Notes under the pieces: model-generated
Told to the model about the DNA's origin: nothing
The model's input: the letters and a program-made list of their open reading frames with translations, nothing else
Database searches by the model: none
Translations under genes and position numbers: made by a program
Assembly: GCA_964626015.1 (NCBI GenBank)
Contig: CAZVCC010000007.1
Span: 34,167 to 98,166, forward strand
DNA: 64,000 nt
Source of the DNA: CAIKZJ01 sp964626015
GTDB taxonomy: Bacteria > Bacteroidota > Ignavibacteria > Tepidaquicellales > Tepidaquicellaceae
Reading direction: 5' to 3'
Part shown: in pieces, positions 54,225 to 63,022 of the stretch
Layout of the letters: each line of letters starts with the position of its first letter
How positions within the stretch are numbered: position 1 is the first letter of the stretch

Positions 54225-54848
54225 CTATTTTACTATCTCATTAAAATATTCATTGTCGAGATGTTTCGGATTGTATGTCCCGTCTCTTCTTTTTATGTTT
54301 CTCGTAAAAGCACGCAGATGATTCTCGGACGCTCTTTGCAAATTGTTATAAACTATGGCTAAGTCTTTGTTATCAGTGTTCTTTATAGCATCCATTAAAT
54401 CTTTAATATCTACTTCTTCTATCTCCGCTGCCGCCTTCAGTGCATCAAGAGCAGATTTGTTTCCCTGTCCAAGCAAAGCTAAATACAGGCTCTTAATTTT
54501 TTCATTCTTAAATTCTCCCGTTGCTGCATCTTTTGTCGGATTTGACAACCCGTATTTATCCAGCATGGACTCTATTGCATCCATATGTTTTTGTTCTGCA
54601 TTTTTAATGTTGCCAAATGGTCTGAGTCCCCATTTTTCATACATACTTACGTAAAAATCTCTTGCCATCTTTTCTTCTTCTATCATATAAAGCAGTTCTT
54701 TCTCCTCTGACGCAGATACTTCCTGTTTTGGCAAATCGACAGCATAATAGCACGAATGCTTCTCTTGTGCTTTTGCTTCGTTGATACTTGTTGCTAAACC
54801 GGCGAAAATTATTAACGCAAAAATACTTACTGAAATTTTTGTTTTCAT
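54225..54848 (-). CDS. Exported DUF2202 ferritin-like protein
   Basis: This 207-residue protein has a signal peptide (ending NEAKAQ near 28). The ferritin-like bundle has metal-ligand patterns ELLYMIEEEKMARDFYVSMY, NAEQKHMDAIESML, AAEIEEVDIKDLMDAI and RASENHLRAFTRNI, as in DUF2202. The domain suggests a di-iron centre in the periplasm, with oxidative-stress or iron roles possible. It heads a minus-strand trio with two methyltransferases. Confidence 0.92.
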   Translation of the reverse strand: MKTKISVSIFALIIFAGLATSINEAKAQEKHSCYYAVDLPKQEVSASEEKELLYMIEEEKMARDFYVSMYEKWGLRPFGNIKNAEQKHMDAIESMLDKYGLSNPTKDAATGEFKNEKIKSLYLALLGQGNKSALDALKAAAEIEEVDIKDLMDAIKNTDNKDLAIVYNNLQRASENHLRAFTRNIKRRDGTYNPKHLDNEYFNEIVK

Positions 54849-55010
54849 GATGTTATTAAATTTAATTTTGTTCTTTACCCAATTCTCTTCAAATATCGTA
54901 CCAACCCAATGTCCTATTTTAGCTATTAAATTAACCGGTAAAATATTGAATATCGTGTATTTTGTAATTATTTCGACAATTTTGACGCAATTTTTCTAAA
55001 GTGAAAGGTA

Positions 55011-55182
55011 CCCCCCTCTACTATTAATCACAACAAATATAAAAATTGTGTCACACAGAAATTTTCTTTTTTTGCCGATTATGCGCCTTAAACCATTGTT
55101 TCTTCTCAAGTTAAAAATTTTTTGCCCATAATTTCCACATGACCCCGTTTTTGTTTACGTTGTGATTAATAATAGGAGGAGG
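55011..55182. repeat. 24-bp inverted repeat with 124-bp spacer in a 739-bp gap
   Basis: The arm at 55011-55034 matches the reverse complement of 55159-55182 at 20 of 24 positions; the best part is ATTAATCACAAC / GTTGTGATTAAT. The spacer is AT-rich with no ORF. It may be a MITE-like relic or a large regulatory hairpin. The rest of the gap 54849-55587 is AT-rich with no gene recognised; the cytochrome promoter must lie in it. Confidence 0.5.
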
Positions 55183-55587
55183 ATAATTAAAAATTTTACA
55201 TCCAGTTTTCACTTCGTTTTGTGCAAATTTTAACAAATCTTCTCAACTTTAAATTATTATATGTAAATACAGTATGTTATCCCAAGTTTTCCATTTGCCT
55301 CCCCCTATCGTCCTAATTAGTCTCTCCTTGCGCTCAAATTAGTCTTAAATTCTACTTGCTTTGGATGAGGTTTAACATGCACTTTTATCTATGAAAATTG
55401 ACCTTTTTAATTCTGCATCCGCTTTCTATTTCCATGCAAATCTTTAAATCTGTGTTAATTAGTGTTTTATCATTTTAAAAGAGTTCGTTTTTACTGCTAA
55501 TAGTTTAAATTCTCTAACTCAGCAGATATTTAATCCTGTTTTTGTGGTCTATAAATTGCTAAATTAAAAAGTAATTAAAATTTAATT

Positions 55588-57486
55588 ATGAAACATCTTA
55601 TATCTATCTCAGCATTTATATTGTTATTGTGTGCAAATGTTTCCCTTGCTCAAATGATACCCCTGCCCACTCAGACGTCATCTATTTTTTCGGGCTCGGG
55701 TAACTGTGCCACTTGTCATACAGGAAACGGAATAATACTTTCAGAAAACGGAGTTGATATTTCTCCCGTAACTTACTGGCGTTCATCAATGATGGGTAAT
55801 GCCTCCAAAGACCCGTTCTGGCGTGCAATCGTAGAAGAAGAAATTCACACTCATCCTCAGTTTCAGTTTGTAATTGAAAGTACGTGTACAAAATGTCATG
55901 CTCCCATGGGACACAGACAGGCTCTTCAAAACGGAGACTCGGGATATACAATGGCGCAGATGAAAGCCGACCCTCTCGCGAACGATGGCGTAAGCTGTAC
56001 TTCCTGCCACCAGATAAAAAACACAAACTTCGGTTCATCCTCAAGCTATAGCGGAGGGTATAATATAACAACGGAACGAATTATTTACGGACCTTATCCA
56101 AACCCGCTTGTGCAGCCGATGATTGCATTTGTTAACTATACTACCGTTCATTCAACGTCAATGAACAATTCCGAACTTTGTGCAACGTGTCATACATTGT
56201 TTACACCAACGATTAATTATGCAGGACAGATTGTAGGCTCATTTCCCGAGCAGACACCGTATTTAGAGTGGAAGAACAGTAATTATAAAACTTACAACGT
56301 TCCCTGTCAGACCTGCCACATGCCTATAACTAATACTCCAATAGATATTTCAACTATTCCGGTTTTTGATACAACAAAAAGAAGCCCTTATTGGAAACAC
56401 CTTTTTGGAGGCGGTAATAAAACAATGAACAGAATTATGCGAAACAATATTGATTCTCTTCATTTGTCTGCCTCAGGTTCAAACTTTGATACTACATTAG
56501 TCTACACGGAAAAAATGTTAAAAGAAAGCGCCGTGAACCTTAATATTGTACCAACGTACGGCGCTGGACTCATGAATGTAGGCGTAACAGTTGAAAACCT
56601 TGCAGGTCACAAAATACCCACAGGTATTCCCTACAGAAGAATGTGGCTTCATTTTAAAGTTAAAGATCAATCGAATAATACTGTCTTTGAGTCGGGTAAT
56701 TGGGATTCACAGGGAGAAATTATTGGACTCGATTCCCTTTATGAACAGCATTATTCAGAAATTACTAACGCAAATCAGGTACAGATTTACGAAGGTGTTT
56801 TAAAAGATGTTAACGGCAATTTTACTTTTAACCTGTTAAGAACAGCCGGATACTTAAAAGATAACAGACTTCCGCCAAAAGGCTTTAACACATCCCATCC
56901 AAGCTATGACACAATTGCTATAGTAGGCGGTGCCGTCAGTGATACTAACTTTAACAGACAGGGAGCTACACAGGGCACGGGCAGAGATGTTGTTTATTAT
57001 AAAGTGCCTGCATTAAACGGCAATCAATATACAATTACCGCAGAGCTTTGCTATCAAACCTTTGTGCCTCGGTTGGTTAATTATGTTCAGGGTATAGGCT
57101 CACCCGATATACAAAAGTTTGTAACACTTTATAACGCATCCGATAAATCTCCAGTAATAATGAAAACGGTAACGGTTCCATTCCTGACGGGTGTTAATAA
57201 TATCAGTCAAAATACACCGTCATCATTTAAACTTTATCAGAACTATCCGAACCCTTTCAATCCTTCAACGAAGATAAAATTTGATGTACCAAACGGTAAT
57301 AAATTTATAAGTATGAAAATATATGACGTGCTTGGAAAAGAAGTACAGACGCTCGTTGCGGGTACATTAACACCGGGTTCTTATGAAACCAATTTTGATG
57401 CAAAAAACTTAACTTCAGGTTTGTACTTCTGTGTATTGCGGTCAGAAAGTTTTTATGAAATAAAACGGATGATGTTTATTAAATAG
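55588..57486 (+). CDS. Secreted pentahaem c-type cytochrome with T9SS sorting domain
   Basis: This 632-residue protein has a signal peptide (1-22, ending SLAQ), five CXXCH motifs (Cys40, 100, 137, 198, 240) in the first 250 residues, then a long beta-rich region. From about residue 545 comes a full T9SS sorting domain (LYQNYPNPFNPSTKIKF, MKIYDVLGKEVQTLV, GSYETNFDAKNLTSGLYF, RMMFIK). T9SS routing implies an outer-surface or extracellular cytochrome, possibly for extracellular electron transfer. The region 60-140 (YWRSSMMGNASKDPFWRAIV) resembles the multihaem NrfA/cytochrome c554-like family only loosely. It has no neighbour that points to a partner. Confidence 0.92.
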   Translation: MKHLISISAFILLLCANVSLAQMIPLPTQTSSIFSGSGNCATCHTGNGIILSENGVDISPVTYWRSSMMGNASKDPFWRAIVEEEIHTHPQFQFVIESTCTKCHAPMGHRQALQNGDSGYTMAQMKADPLANDGVSCTSCHQIKNTNFGSSSSYSGGYNITTERIIYGPYPNPLVQPMIAFVNYTTVHSTSMNNSELCATCHTLFTPTINYAGQIVGSFPEQTPYLEWKNSNYKTYNVPCQTCHMPITNTPIDISTIPVFDTTKRSPYWKHLFGGGNKTMNRIMRNNIDSLHLSASGSNFDTTLVYTEKMLKESAVNLNIVPTYGAGLMNVGVTVENLAGHKIPTGIPYRRMWLHFKVKDQSNNTVFESGNWDSQGEIIGLDSLYEQHYSEITNANQVQIYEGVLKDVNGNFTFNLLRTAGYLKDNRLPPKGFNTSHPSYDTIAIVGGAVSDTNFNRQGATQGTGRDVVYYKVPALNGNQYTITAELCYQTFVPRLVNYVQGIGSPDIQKFVTLYNASDKSPVIMKTVTVPFLTGVNNISQNTPSSFKLYQNYPNPFNPSTKIKFDVPNGNKFISMKIYDVLGKEVQTLVAGTLTPGSYETNFDAKNLTSGLYFCVLRSESFYEIKRMMFIK

Positions 57487-57545
57487 CCTTTTAAGTTTAG
57501 TGCTTATTAAATGATAGCACGCGTTAAATTAAATATTTGCATCTT

Positions 57546-58292
57546 TTATGTGTGATTGTGATATATACTAAGAATAAACAACAGCGTAACGCCCGCCAGA
57601 AATGATAAACCATGAATAATGTTGTTTTTCAGAGTAGAGTGTTTATTAACTTCGGGAATTAAATCGGTCGCTCCGATATACAGAAAATTTCCCGCGGCAA
57701 ATGGTATAAGGAAGGAGACATTAATTGTATCAGAGATAAAGTATGTGGTCAAACCTCCGATTAAAAAAGTAGACGAAGAAAGAAGATTATAAAGAATAGC
57801 CTTTTTCCTTTTCCAACCGCTATGAACAAGCGCGGCAAAATCACCGAGCTCCTGTGGAATTTCGTGAAAGATTGCTCCTAGCCATGCGATTAAACCAAGA
57901 TTGAAATCTATTAAGAATAACCCCGATATTGAAAGACCTCCTATTAAATTATGCAATCCATCACCAAGCAATATTAAAACAGACATAGGTTTTCTGCAGG
58001 CGCTTTCGGCTTTTTTACAATGGTGGTAATGTAGATACTGTTCAAATATAAAGAACAAACTAAATCCTGAAACTAATATTAAAAAGAAGATTCTAACATT
58101 TTCGATTAATTTTAAACCTTCAGGAAGCATTATAAAAAAAGCCCCCCCAATAAGCGAACCGGCAGAAAATGCTACTAGCGGTGTAAGAAGTTTTAATTGT
58201 GTATGCTTTGTAAAAAGCATAATAATTCCCCCAGAAAGAGAAACAACACTCATTAAAACTCCAAAAAAGACAATTACGAAAAACGGATCCAT
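57546..58292 (-). CDS. ZIP-family metal transporter
   Basis: This 248-residue membrane protein has seven or eight helices. The metal-site motifs are DGLHNLIGGLSISG (helix 4) and FHEIPQELGDFAALVHSG (helix 5), the ZIP signature. A loop rich in His and Cys (LHYHHCKKAESACRK, about 88-102) may bind metal. It likely imports Zn2+ or Fe2+ across the inner membrane. The gene is convergent with the T9SS cytochrome gene; no metal-responsive operator was identified in the upstream gap. Confidence 0.93.
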   Translation of the reverse strand: MDPFFVIVFFGVLMSVVSLSGGIIMLFTKHTQLKLLTPLVAFSAGSLIGGAFFIMLPEGLKLIENVRIFFLILVSGFSLFFIFEQYLHYHHCKKAESACRKPMSVLILLGDGLHNLIGGLSISGLFLIDFNLGLIAWLGAIFHEIPQELGDFAALVHSGWKRKKAILYNLLSSSTFLIGGLTTYFISDTINVSFLIPFAAGNFLYIGATDLIPEVNKHSTLKNNIIHGLSFLAGVTLLFILSIYHNHT

Positions 58293-58538
58293 ATATATAA
58301 TGTTATATTATTTATAAGATAATTACAAACCAATCAAGTTGGTATTAATGAGGAGCAATCTTTATTTCAAAGTCTGGCATTTAATTATCCGAATTTTGTT
58401 TATGCTCCTGATACATAATTTCATAGTAAGTATTAATACATAAAATACAATTGTGATTTGTATGTGTCCAAAAACAAAATAAACTGATTGACCCCCTTTG
58501 TCTTATTTATACGTTGGCAAACATGAAAAATTTTTCTC

Positions 58539-58589
58539 TTGACTTGTTTAAATCATCTTTATATTTTAGTTATGAACAATAGTTCATAA
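58539..58589 (+). promoter_or_regulatory. Promoter and palindromic operator before the radical-SAM gene
   Basis: A TTGACT -35 (58539-58544) and TATATT -10 (58560-58565, spacer 15; or ATATTT with 16) are followed by TTATGAAC-AATA-GTTCATAA (58570-58589), perfectly symmetric in 8-bp arms. The palindrome overlaps the expected transcription start, as repressor sites do. A matching site lies at 61763-61784. The rest of the 417-bp gap 58293-58709 holds nothing else recognised. Confidence 0.6.
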
Positions 58590-58709
58590 TATAATAAGAT
58601 TGTTATTATGATTAAATGCCAATATGAATAACATTGATGTCTTGAAGTCGTAAACCGGTTTTATAAAGAAAAGGACTTTTTGTTAAGGTTCTCAAGAAAG
58701 GGATAAATA

Positions 58710-59738
58710 ATGAAAAACATTAAAAAATGGTTAATGAGAAAAGCGGAATCCTTATGTATAGCCCTTGAGAAAAATATTATGCTTAATAAATCCCTTAAAT
58801 GTAAAGTTGTTGTCGGTCCAACTAAATCCAGAAGACTTGGTCTCGTAATAGGCATAAACAACATTAAACCAAATATCTGTTCCTATAATTGTATCTATTG
58901 TCCATCTGGAAACAAAACATGTTGCTCTATCTGTACTTCAAATTGTATTTCTCCCTACGAACTTCATGCTTCTTTGAGAAATAAGCTAGCAAACAGCGGT
59001 AAGTTAAAAGATAAAATTAAATACCTCGTTTTTACTGGGAGTGGCGAACCGGCCTTAGATACGGCGCTATCAAAAGAAATTTTAATACTGAGAGAATTTG
59101 GTTATAAAATTGCTGTTTTTACAAATGCTTCACTTATTTGGAATGGACATGTACGCGAAAATTTAATATTTGCCGACTATGTCTCGATAAAAATTGATAC
59201 AGTTAATCCGGAAACATGGCTCGAAATAAATCGTCCGCATAAAAGATTAAGATACGATCTTATTCTGGATGGGATTAAACAATTTTCAGAAATGTTTAAA
59301 GGAAATTTGTCTACAGAAACAATGCTGATAAAAAACATAAATGATAATCATGAAGAAATAGAAAGTCTAGCAAAATACCTTAATAAGCTAAAACGAGATG
59401 TTTCATATTTTACCATTCCTGTGTTTCCGCCTCAAGAAAGTTCTGTAAGAAGTCCGGATACAGTTAATCTCGGATTTTTAAAACAAATGATTAATGAGTC
59501 TATACCCCATGCAATATTGTTACAATTCCCTGGTAACGAAGACTATCTTGCAATGGACGACTTTAAACATGAACTTTTGGGTTTACTTGCTATTCATCCA
59601 ATAGAGGCGGAAACCGTTAAACTGAGCGCTAATAAGGAAATCGACAAAACAAAACTTAAAGAAATGATTGACAGAAAGATTATTGAAGAGGTAGATTTTC
59701 AGGGTAAAAAGTATTTTAAGGAGTGTGTTGCTTCGTAA
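58710..59738 (+). CDS. Radical-SAM protein, COG0731-like, first copy
   Basis: This 342-residue cytoplasmic protein has the [4Fe-4S] motif CSYNCIYC near residue 59-66, preceded by VVGPTKSRRLGLVIGINN. The Cys cluster CCSICTSNC follows at about 70-80 and could bind a second cluster or metal. FTGSGEPALD is the SAM-binding glycine motif, and IAVFTNASLIW and SIKIDTVNPETW are further family strands. The C-terminus has a winged-helix-like part (about 290-340: HPIEAETVKL, KEMIDRKIIEEVDFQGKKYF). The reaction is unknown. AAAGGG lies upstream of the ATG; a promoter with a palindrome is at 58539-58589. Confidence 0.9.
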   Translation: MKNIKKWLMRKAESLCIALEKNIMLNKSLKCKVVVGPTKSRRLGLVIGINNIKPNICSYNCIYCPSGNKTCCSICTSNCISPYELHASLRNKLANSGKLKDKIKYLVFTGSGEPALDTALSKEILILREFGYKIAVFTNASLIWNGHVRENLIFADYVSIKIDTVNPETWLEINRPHKRLRYDLILDGIKQFSEMFKGNLSTETMLIKNINDNHEEIESLAKYLNKLKRDVSYFTIPVFPPQESSVRSPDTVNLGFLKQMINESIPHAILLQFPGNEDYLAMDDFKHELLGLLAIHPIEAETVKLSANKEIDKTKLKEMIDRKIIEEVDFQGKKYFKECVAS

Positions 59739-59832
59739 ATAATACAAATTAGATACGCCAGAGCGAAGAGAAAAGCATAACTATCAAATATTTATTTATT
59801 GCAATACAAAAAATTAAATTGTTAAAGAGCAA

Positions 59833-60279
59833 ATGAGAAAAAAAGTAAAGGTTGGTATTATTATCTGTGATAGGTATAAAAGCTGTGCCGGTGGTAAATG
59901 CTTTAGGTCAATAAAAGATCGGGTAGGTGCTTTTAATATATACGAAAATAAAGATATTGAAGTAGTCGGATATACTTCCTGCGGCGGATGTCCTGGGGGG
60001 AATATCGAAATCAGTATGGATGAGCTAAAGAAAAATTATGTTGATGTTATACATTTTGCAACCGGAATGGTGGTCGGATACCCTCCGTGTCCGTATATTA
60101 ATCATTTCAAATCATTAATTGAGAATATACACCAAATAAAAGTTGTTGTCGGTACTCATCCGATTCCTGAAAAATATTACTTGAATCACAAAGAACTTAA
60201 AACATGGGAATCAGAGGAGTGGGTTGATTTGTTGAAACCCACTTTAAGCGATAAAGAAATAAGATTATGTTATAACTAA
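59833..60279 (+). CDS. CGGC-domain protein
   Basis: This 148-residue protein belongs to the CGGC family, thought to bind metal or Fe-S through its cysteines. VGIIICDRYKSCAGGKCFRSI at the start, VGYTSCGGCPGGN near 45-57 and GYPPCPYINH near 80-90 are the conserved Cys segments. It sits between two related radical-SAM genes, 94 bp after the first and directly before the second, so a shared Fe-S or metal-related role is plausible. Confidence 0.92.
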   Translation: MRKKVKVGIIICDRYKSCAGGKCFRSIKDRVGAFNIYENKDIEVVGYTSCGGCPGGNIEISMDELKKNYVDVIHFATGMVVGYPPCPYINHFKSLIENIHQIKVVVGTHPIPEKYYLNHKELKTWESEEWVDLLKPTLSDKEIRLCYN

Positions 60280-60285
60280 TTGAAA

Positions 60286-61254
60286 ATGGATTGTGAAGTG
60301 AATAATACAGAAATTGTATTCGGTCCTGTACCCTCTAGAAGATTAGGGAGAAGTATGGGGATTAACAATATTCCTCCGAAAAACTGTAGTTATTCGTGTG
60401 TTTATTGTCAGATTGGTAAAACAAATACATTATCAACAAAAAGAAAAGAAATCTTTAAGCCCGAAAAAATTTATAACGCAGTATATGAAAAGGTAAACTA
60501 TTTAAGGAAAAATAACGAGCAACTTGATTATTTAACATTTATTGCTGACGGAGAACCCACACTCGATTTAAACATTGGTAAATGTATAGAAATCTTGAAA
60601 CCCCTTGGAATTAATATCGCTGTCATAACAAATTCTTCTTTACTATGGGACAAAAATGTAAGAGAAGATTTAATGAAAGCTGATTTGGTCTCAGTCAAAA
60701 TTGATACGGTTATTCCTGCTATATGGCATAAAATAAACAGACCTCATGGAAGCTTAAAACTTGAAAAGATTGTTAACGGAATCAGGGAGTTTGTCGCCGA
60801 ATATTCAGGAAAATTAATTACCGAAACTATGCTTATAAAAGATATTAATGTTGATATTAAGTCACTTCAAGAAACAGTCGCACTTATTGATTGTCTAAAG
60901 CCTGCAAAATCATTTATTCTGATCCCAACTCGTCCGACTCCCGAAATATACGCCATTGCACCAGACGAAAATATTATTAATCTTGCCTATCAAATATTTA
61001 ACAATAATATTGAAAATGTGGAACTCGCAATTTCGTATGAAGGAACAAACTTTTCATATCAGTTAAATTCTGAGAAAGAACTTCTTAGTATTCTTTCTGT
61101 TCATCCAATGCGATACGATGCAGTTGAAGAGTTTTTAAAGAAATCAAATATGGGATGGGATATAATTTATCAGTTAGTAAATAAACGAATCTTAAAAAAA
61201 GTATATTATCAGGGTAATTATTTTTTAATGAAAAGCAATCTCAATATAATGTGA
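60286..61254 (+). CDS. Radical-SAM protein, COG0731-like, second copy
   Basis: From the ATG at 60286 this has 322 residues (an in-frame TTG at 60280, next to the CGGC stop codon, is an alternative). FGPVPSRRLGRSMGINNIPP leads to the cluster motif CSYSCVYC, then FIADGEPTLD, NIAVITNSSLLW and SVKIDTVIPAIWHKINRPHG. The last 60 residues form a winged-helix-like end. It is clearly a paralogue of the gene at 58710 (shared RRLG, INN, NRPH and TETMLIK segments) but lacks the extra CCSIC cluster. The two likely act on related substrates. Confidence 0.9.
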   Translation: MDCEVNNTEIVFGPVPSRRLGRSMGINNIPPKNCSYSCVYCQIGKTNTLSTKRKEIFKPEKIYNAVYEKVNYLRKNNEQLDYLTFIADGEPTLDLNIGKCIEILKPLGINIAVITNSSLLWDKNVREDLMKADLVSVKIDTVIPAIWHKINRPHGSLKLEKIVNGIREFVAEYSGKLITETMLIKDINVDIKSLQETVALIDCLKPAKSFILIPTRPTPEIYAIAPDENIINLAYQIFNNNIENVELAISYEGTNFSYQLNSEKELLSILSVHPMRYDAVEEFLKKSNMGWDIIYQLVNKRILKKVYYQGNYFLMKSNLNIM

Positions 61255-61310
61255 CATTGTGTATTTATTCTTAAAAAAATATTAATTTAAATATTAAAAA
61301 GGAGATTAAA

Positions 61311-61610
61311 ATGCCAAATTTGAATGGAACAGGTCCAAATGGAAGTGGGCCGATGACGGGAAAAAAATTAGGAAAATGTAACACAGCAAAATCTTCCACA
61401 GCTGATAATCAAGAAATCGATAAAAATGCAGATAGTTACAAAGTTGGAAGAAGGAGTTTCTTGGGTTTTGGTGGATTTGGCTTCAGAGGAGGTCTGGCCT
61501 ATAGAGGCGGCAGAGGCTTCGGAGGTGGCAGAGGCTTCGGAGGTGGCAGAGGCTTCGGAGGTGGCAGAGGCTTCAGAGGTGGCAGAGGCTTCAAGGGCGA
61601 GAAAGAGTAA
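61311..61610 (+). CDS. DUF5320-type protein with GGRGF repeats
   Basis: This 99-residue protein starts MPNLNGTGPNGSGPMTGKKLG, matching the GTGPMGxGPMTG head of DUF5320 proteins found with NifX-like and DUF134 genes in anaerobes. From about residue 67 the tail is a tandem repeat GGRGF (at least five copies, encoded by an 18-bp unit GGTGGCAGAGGCTTC plus GGA, nt about 61508-61595). Such Gly/Arg tails can bind RNA or condense. AAGGAG lies upstream. No function is proven. Confidence 0.85.
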   Translation: MPNLNGTGPNGSGPMTGKKLGKCNTAKSSTADNQEIDKNADSYKVGRRSFLGFGGFGFRGGLAYRGGRGFGGGRGFGGGRGFGGGRGFRGGRGFKGEKE

Positions 61611-61716
61611 ATTAAAAATTCAATAAGACCTTTCTTTTTGGATAGATCTGCTATTGGTGCTGTGATAGGTTATGAACCGATGCCAACCAACTATAAAAAA
61701 CGATAAGATGGTCTGA

Positions 61717-61784
61717 TTGACATAAATTGCTCTTGATTTATACAACGATTATATTTAAATTTATTATGAGCATATGCTCAATAT
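61717..61784 (+). promoter_or_regulatory. Near-consensus promoter and palindromic operator before the NifX-like gene
   Basis: TTGACA (61717-61722), a 16-bp spacer and TATACA (61739-61744) give an almost ideal sigma-70-type promoter. About 20 bp further is TTATGAGC-ATAT-GCTCAATA (61763-61782) with the perfect 14-bp core TGAGCATATGCTCA (61767-61780). The half-sites match those at 58570-58589, which suggests one regulator for both units. Confidence 0.65.
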
Positions 61785-61804
61785 TATTAATTAATTAAAA
61801 TCAA

Positions 61805-62215
61805 ATGAAAATTGCTGTAGCTTCAGACAACGGAAAAACTATTACAGGTCACGTTGGGAAATGTGATATGTTTATAATCTTTGATATTACCAATAAAGAA
61901 ATCAGAGGTATTGAAAAACGTAAAAACACTTTTACACAACACAAAAAAGAAGGTCATGAACATGGGCATCATAATGAAGACCTTAAGCACAAGCAGCAAG
62001 GAGTTGGAAAGCATTTAGGTATTATTGAAGGACTAAAAGACTGTAATTATCTTTTTTGTTGTTCTGGCGGTCAGGGATTAATGAGTGACTTAAATGAAAA
62101 TGGTATTCAGACAATATTTACAGACGAATTAGATGCAGAAGATGCTGTTAAATTATTTCTTGAGGATAAATTAAAAAGTGACCCTAATAAACAATGTGGT
62201 GGACATAGTCACTAA
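61805..62215 (+). CDS. NifX/NifB-type iron-molybdenum-cofactor-biosynthesis-domain protein with His-rich insert
   Basis: This 136-residue protein has the domain of NifX/NafY and the C-terminus of NifB: MKIAVASDNGKTITGHVGKCDMFIIFD at the start and FCCSGGQGLMSDLNENGI in the middle. A His/Lys/Glu-rich loop (HKKEGHEHGHHNEDLKHKQ, about 46-64) could bind a transition metal, and the end CGGHSH repeats that. No nitrogenase genes are near, so a role in general Fe-S or metal cofactor handling is more likely. The next gene begins 5 bp on. Confidence 0.9.
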   Translation: MKIAVASDNGKTITGHVGKCDMFIIFDITNKEIRGIEKRKNTFTQHKKEGHEHGHHNEDLKHKQQGVGKHLGIIEGLKDCNYLFCCSGGQGLMSDLNENGIQTIFTDELDAEDAVKLFLEDKLKSDPNKQCGGHSH

Positions 62216-62220
62216 ATAAA

Positions 62221-62766
62221 TTGTTCGTTCCCACTAAAATATTTTTCACAAAGGGTGTTGGAAGGCATATAGAATATTTAGCCTCCTTTGAATCTGCATT
62301 ACGTAATGCCGGAATTGAGGTTTGTAATCTCGTAATGGTGAGCAGTATCTTTCCGCCAAATTGCAAACTTTTATCGAGAGAACAGGGTATTAAAGAAATA
62401 TTACCGGGACAAATAACATTTGCAGTTATGGCAAGAAATCATACTAATGAACCTAATCGTTTAATCGCATCATCAATAGGCGTTGCCATCCCCTCTGATA
62501 AATCACAGTATGGTTATTTATCTGAATATCATCCTCAGGGAGTCAATGAAAAAACTTGTGGCGACTATGCCGAAGATTTAGCCGCTCAAATGCTCGCTTC
62601 TACCTTAGGTGTAGAGTTCAATACGGATACCGATTGGAATGAAAGAGAACAGGTCTTTAAAATGTCAGAAAGAATAGTTAAAACTTTTAATATTACTAAA
62701 ACTGCCAAAGGGGATAAAAACGGATTGTGGACTACTGTTATATCGGCAGCGATTTTGTTACCATAA
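62221..62766 (+). CDS. pdaD: Pyruvoyl-dependent arginine decarboxylase
   Basis: This 181-residue proenzyme converts arginine to agmatine, the first step of one polyamine route. The self-cleavage site is MVSSIFPP with Ser41-Ser42, where cleavage makes the pyruvoyl group on Ser42, as in the archaeal enzyme. KGVGRHIEYLASFESALRNAG, ITFAVMARNHTNEPNRLIA and IGVAIPSDKSQYGYLSEYH are further family parts. The start is TTG at 62221; the next in-frame ATG would remove the fold. It lies among metal/Fe-S genes with which it has no known metabolic link. Confidence 0.92.
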   Translation: MFVPTKIFFTKGVGRHIEYLASFESALRNAGIEVCNLVMVSSIFPPNCKLLSREQGIKEILPGQITFAVMARNHTNEPNRLIASSIGVAIPSDKSQYGYLSEYHPQGVNEKTCGDYAEDLAAQMLASTLGVEFNTDTDWNEREQVFKMSERIVKTFNITKTAKGDKNGLWTTVISAAILLP

Positions 62767-63022
62767 TAATAATTATTAGACTTCAATAATTACAAATTTG
62801 TTTATAAATTACATTTGAGTATTTACATCAAAGGAAACACTCTGTTTTATCACGAAATAAAAGAATTATCAGAACACATAATACAAATCATATAATGTAT
62901 CGAAATAGTATTTTTGCTAAATATTTTTTGCAATTAGGTGATTCTTCTGTCGTATTTTTAATGCCGATGTTGGCTGTACTAAAGTAGACAGAATGTTAAA
63001 TTTATTTAGAATCTTATAGATT

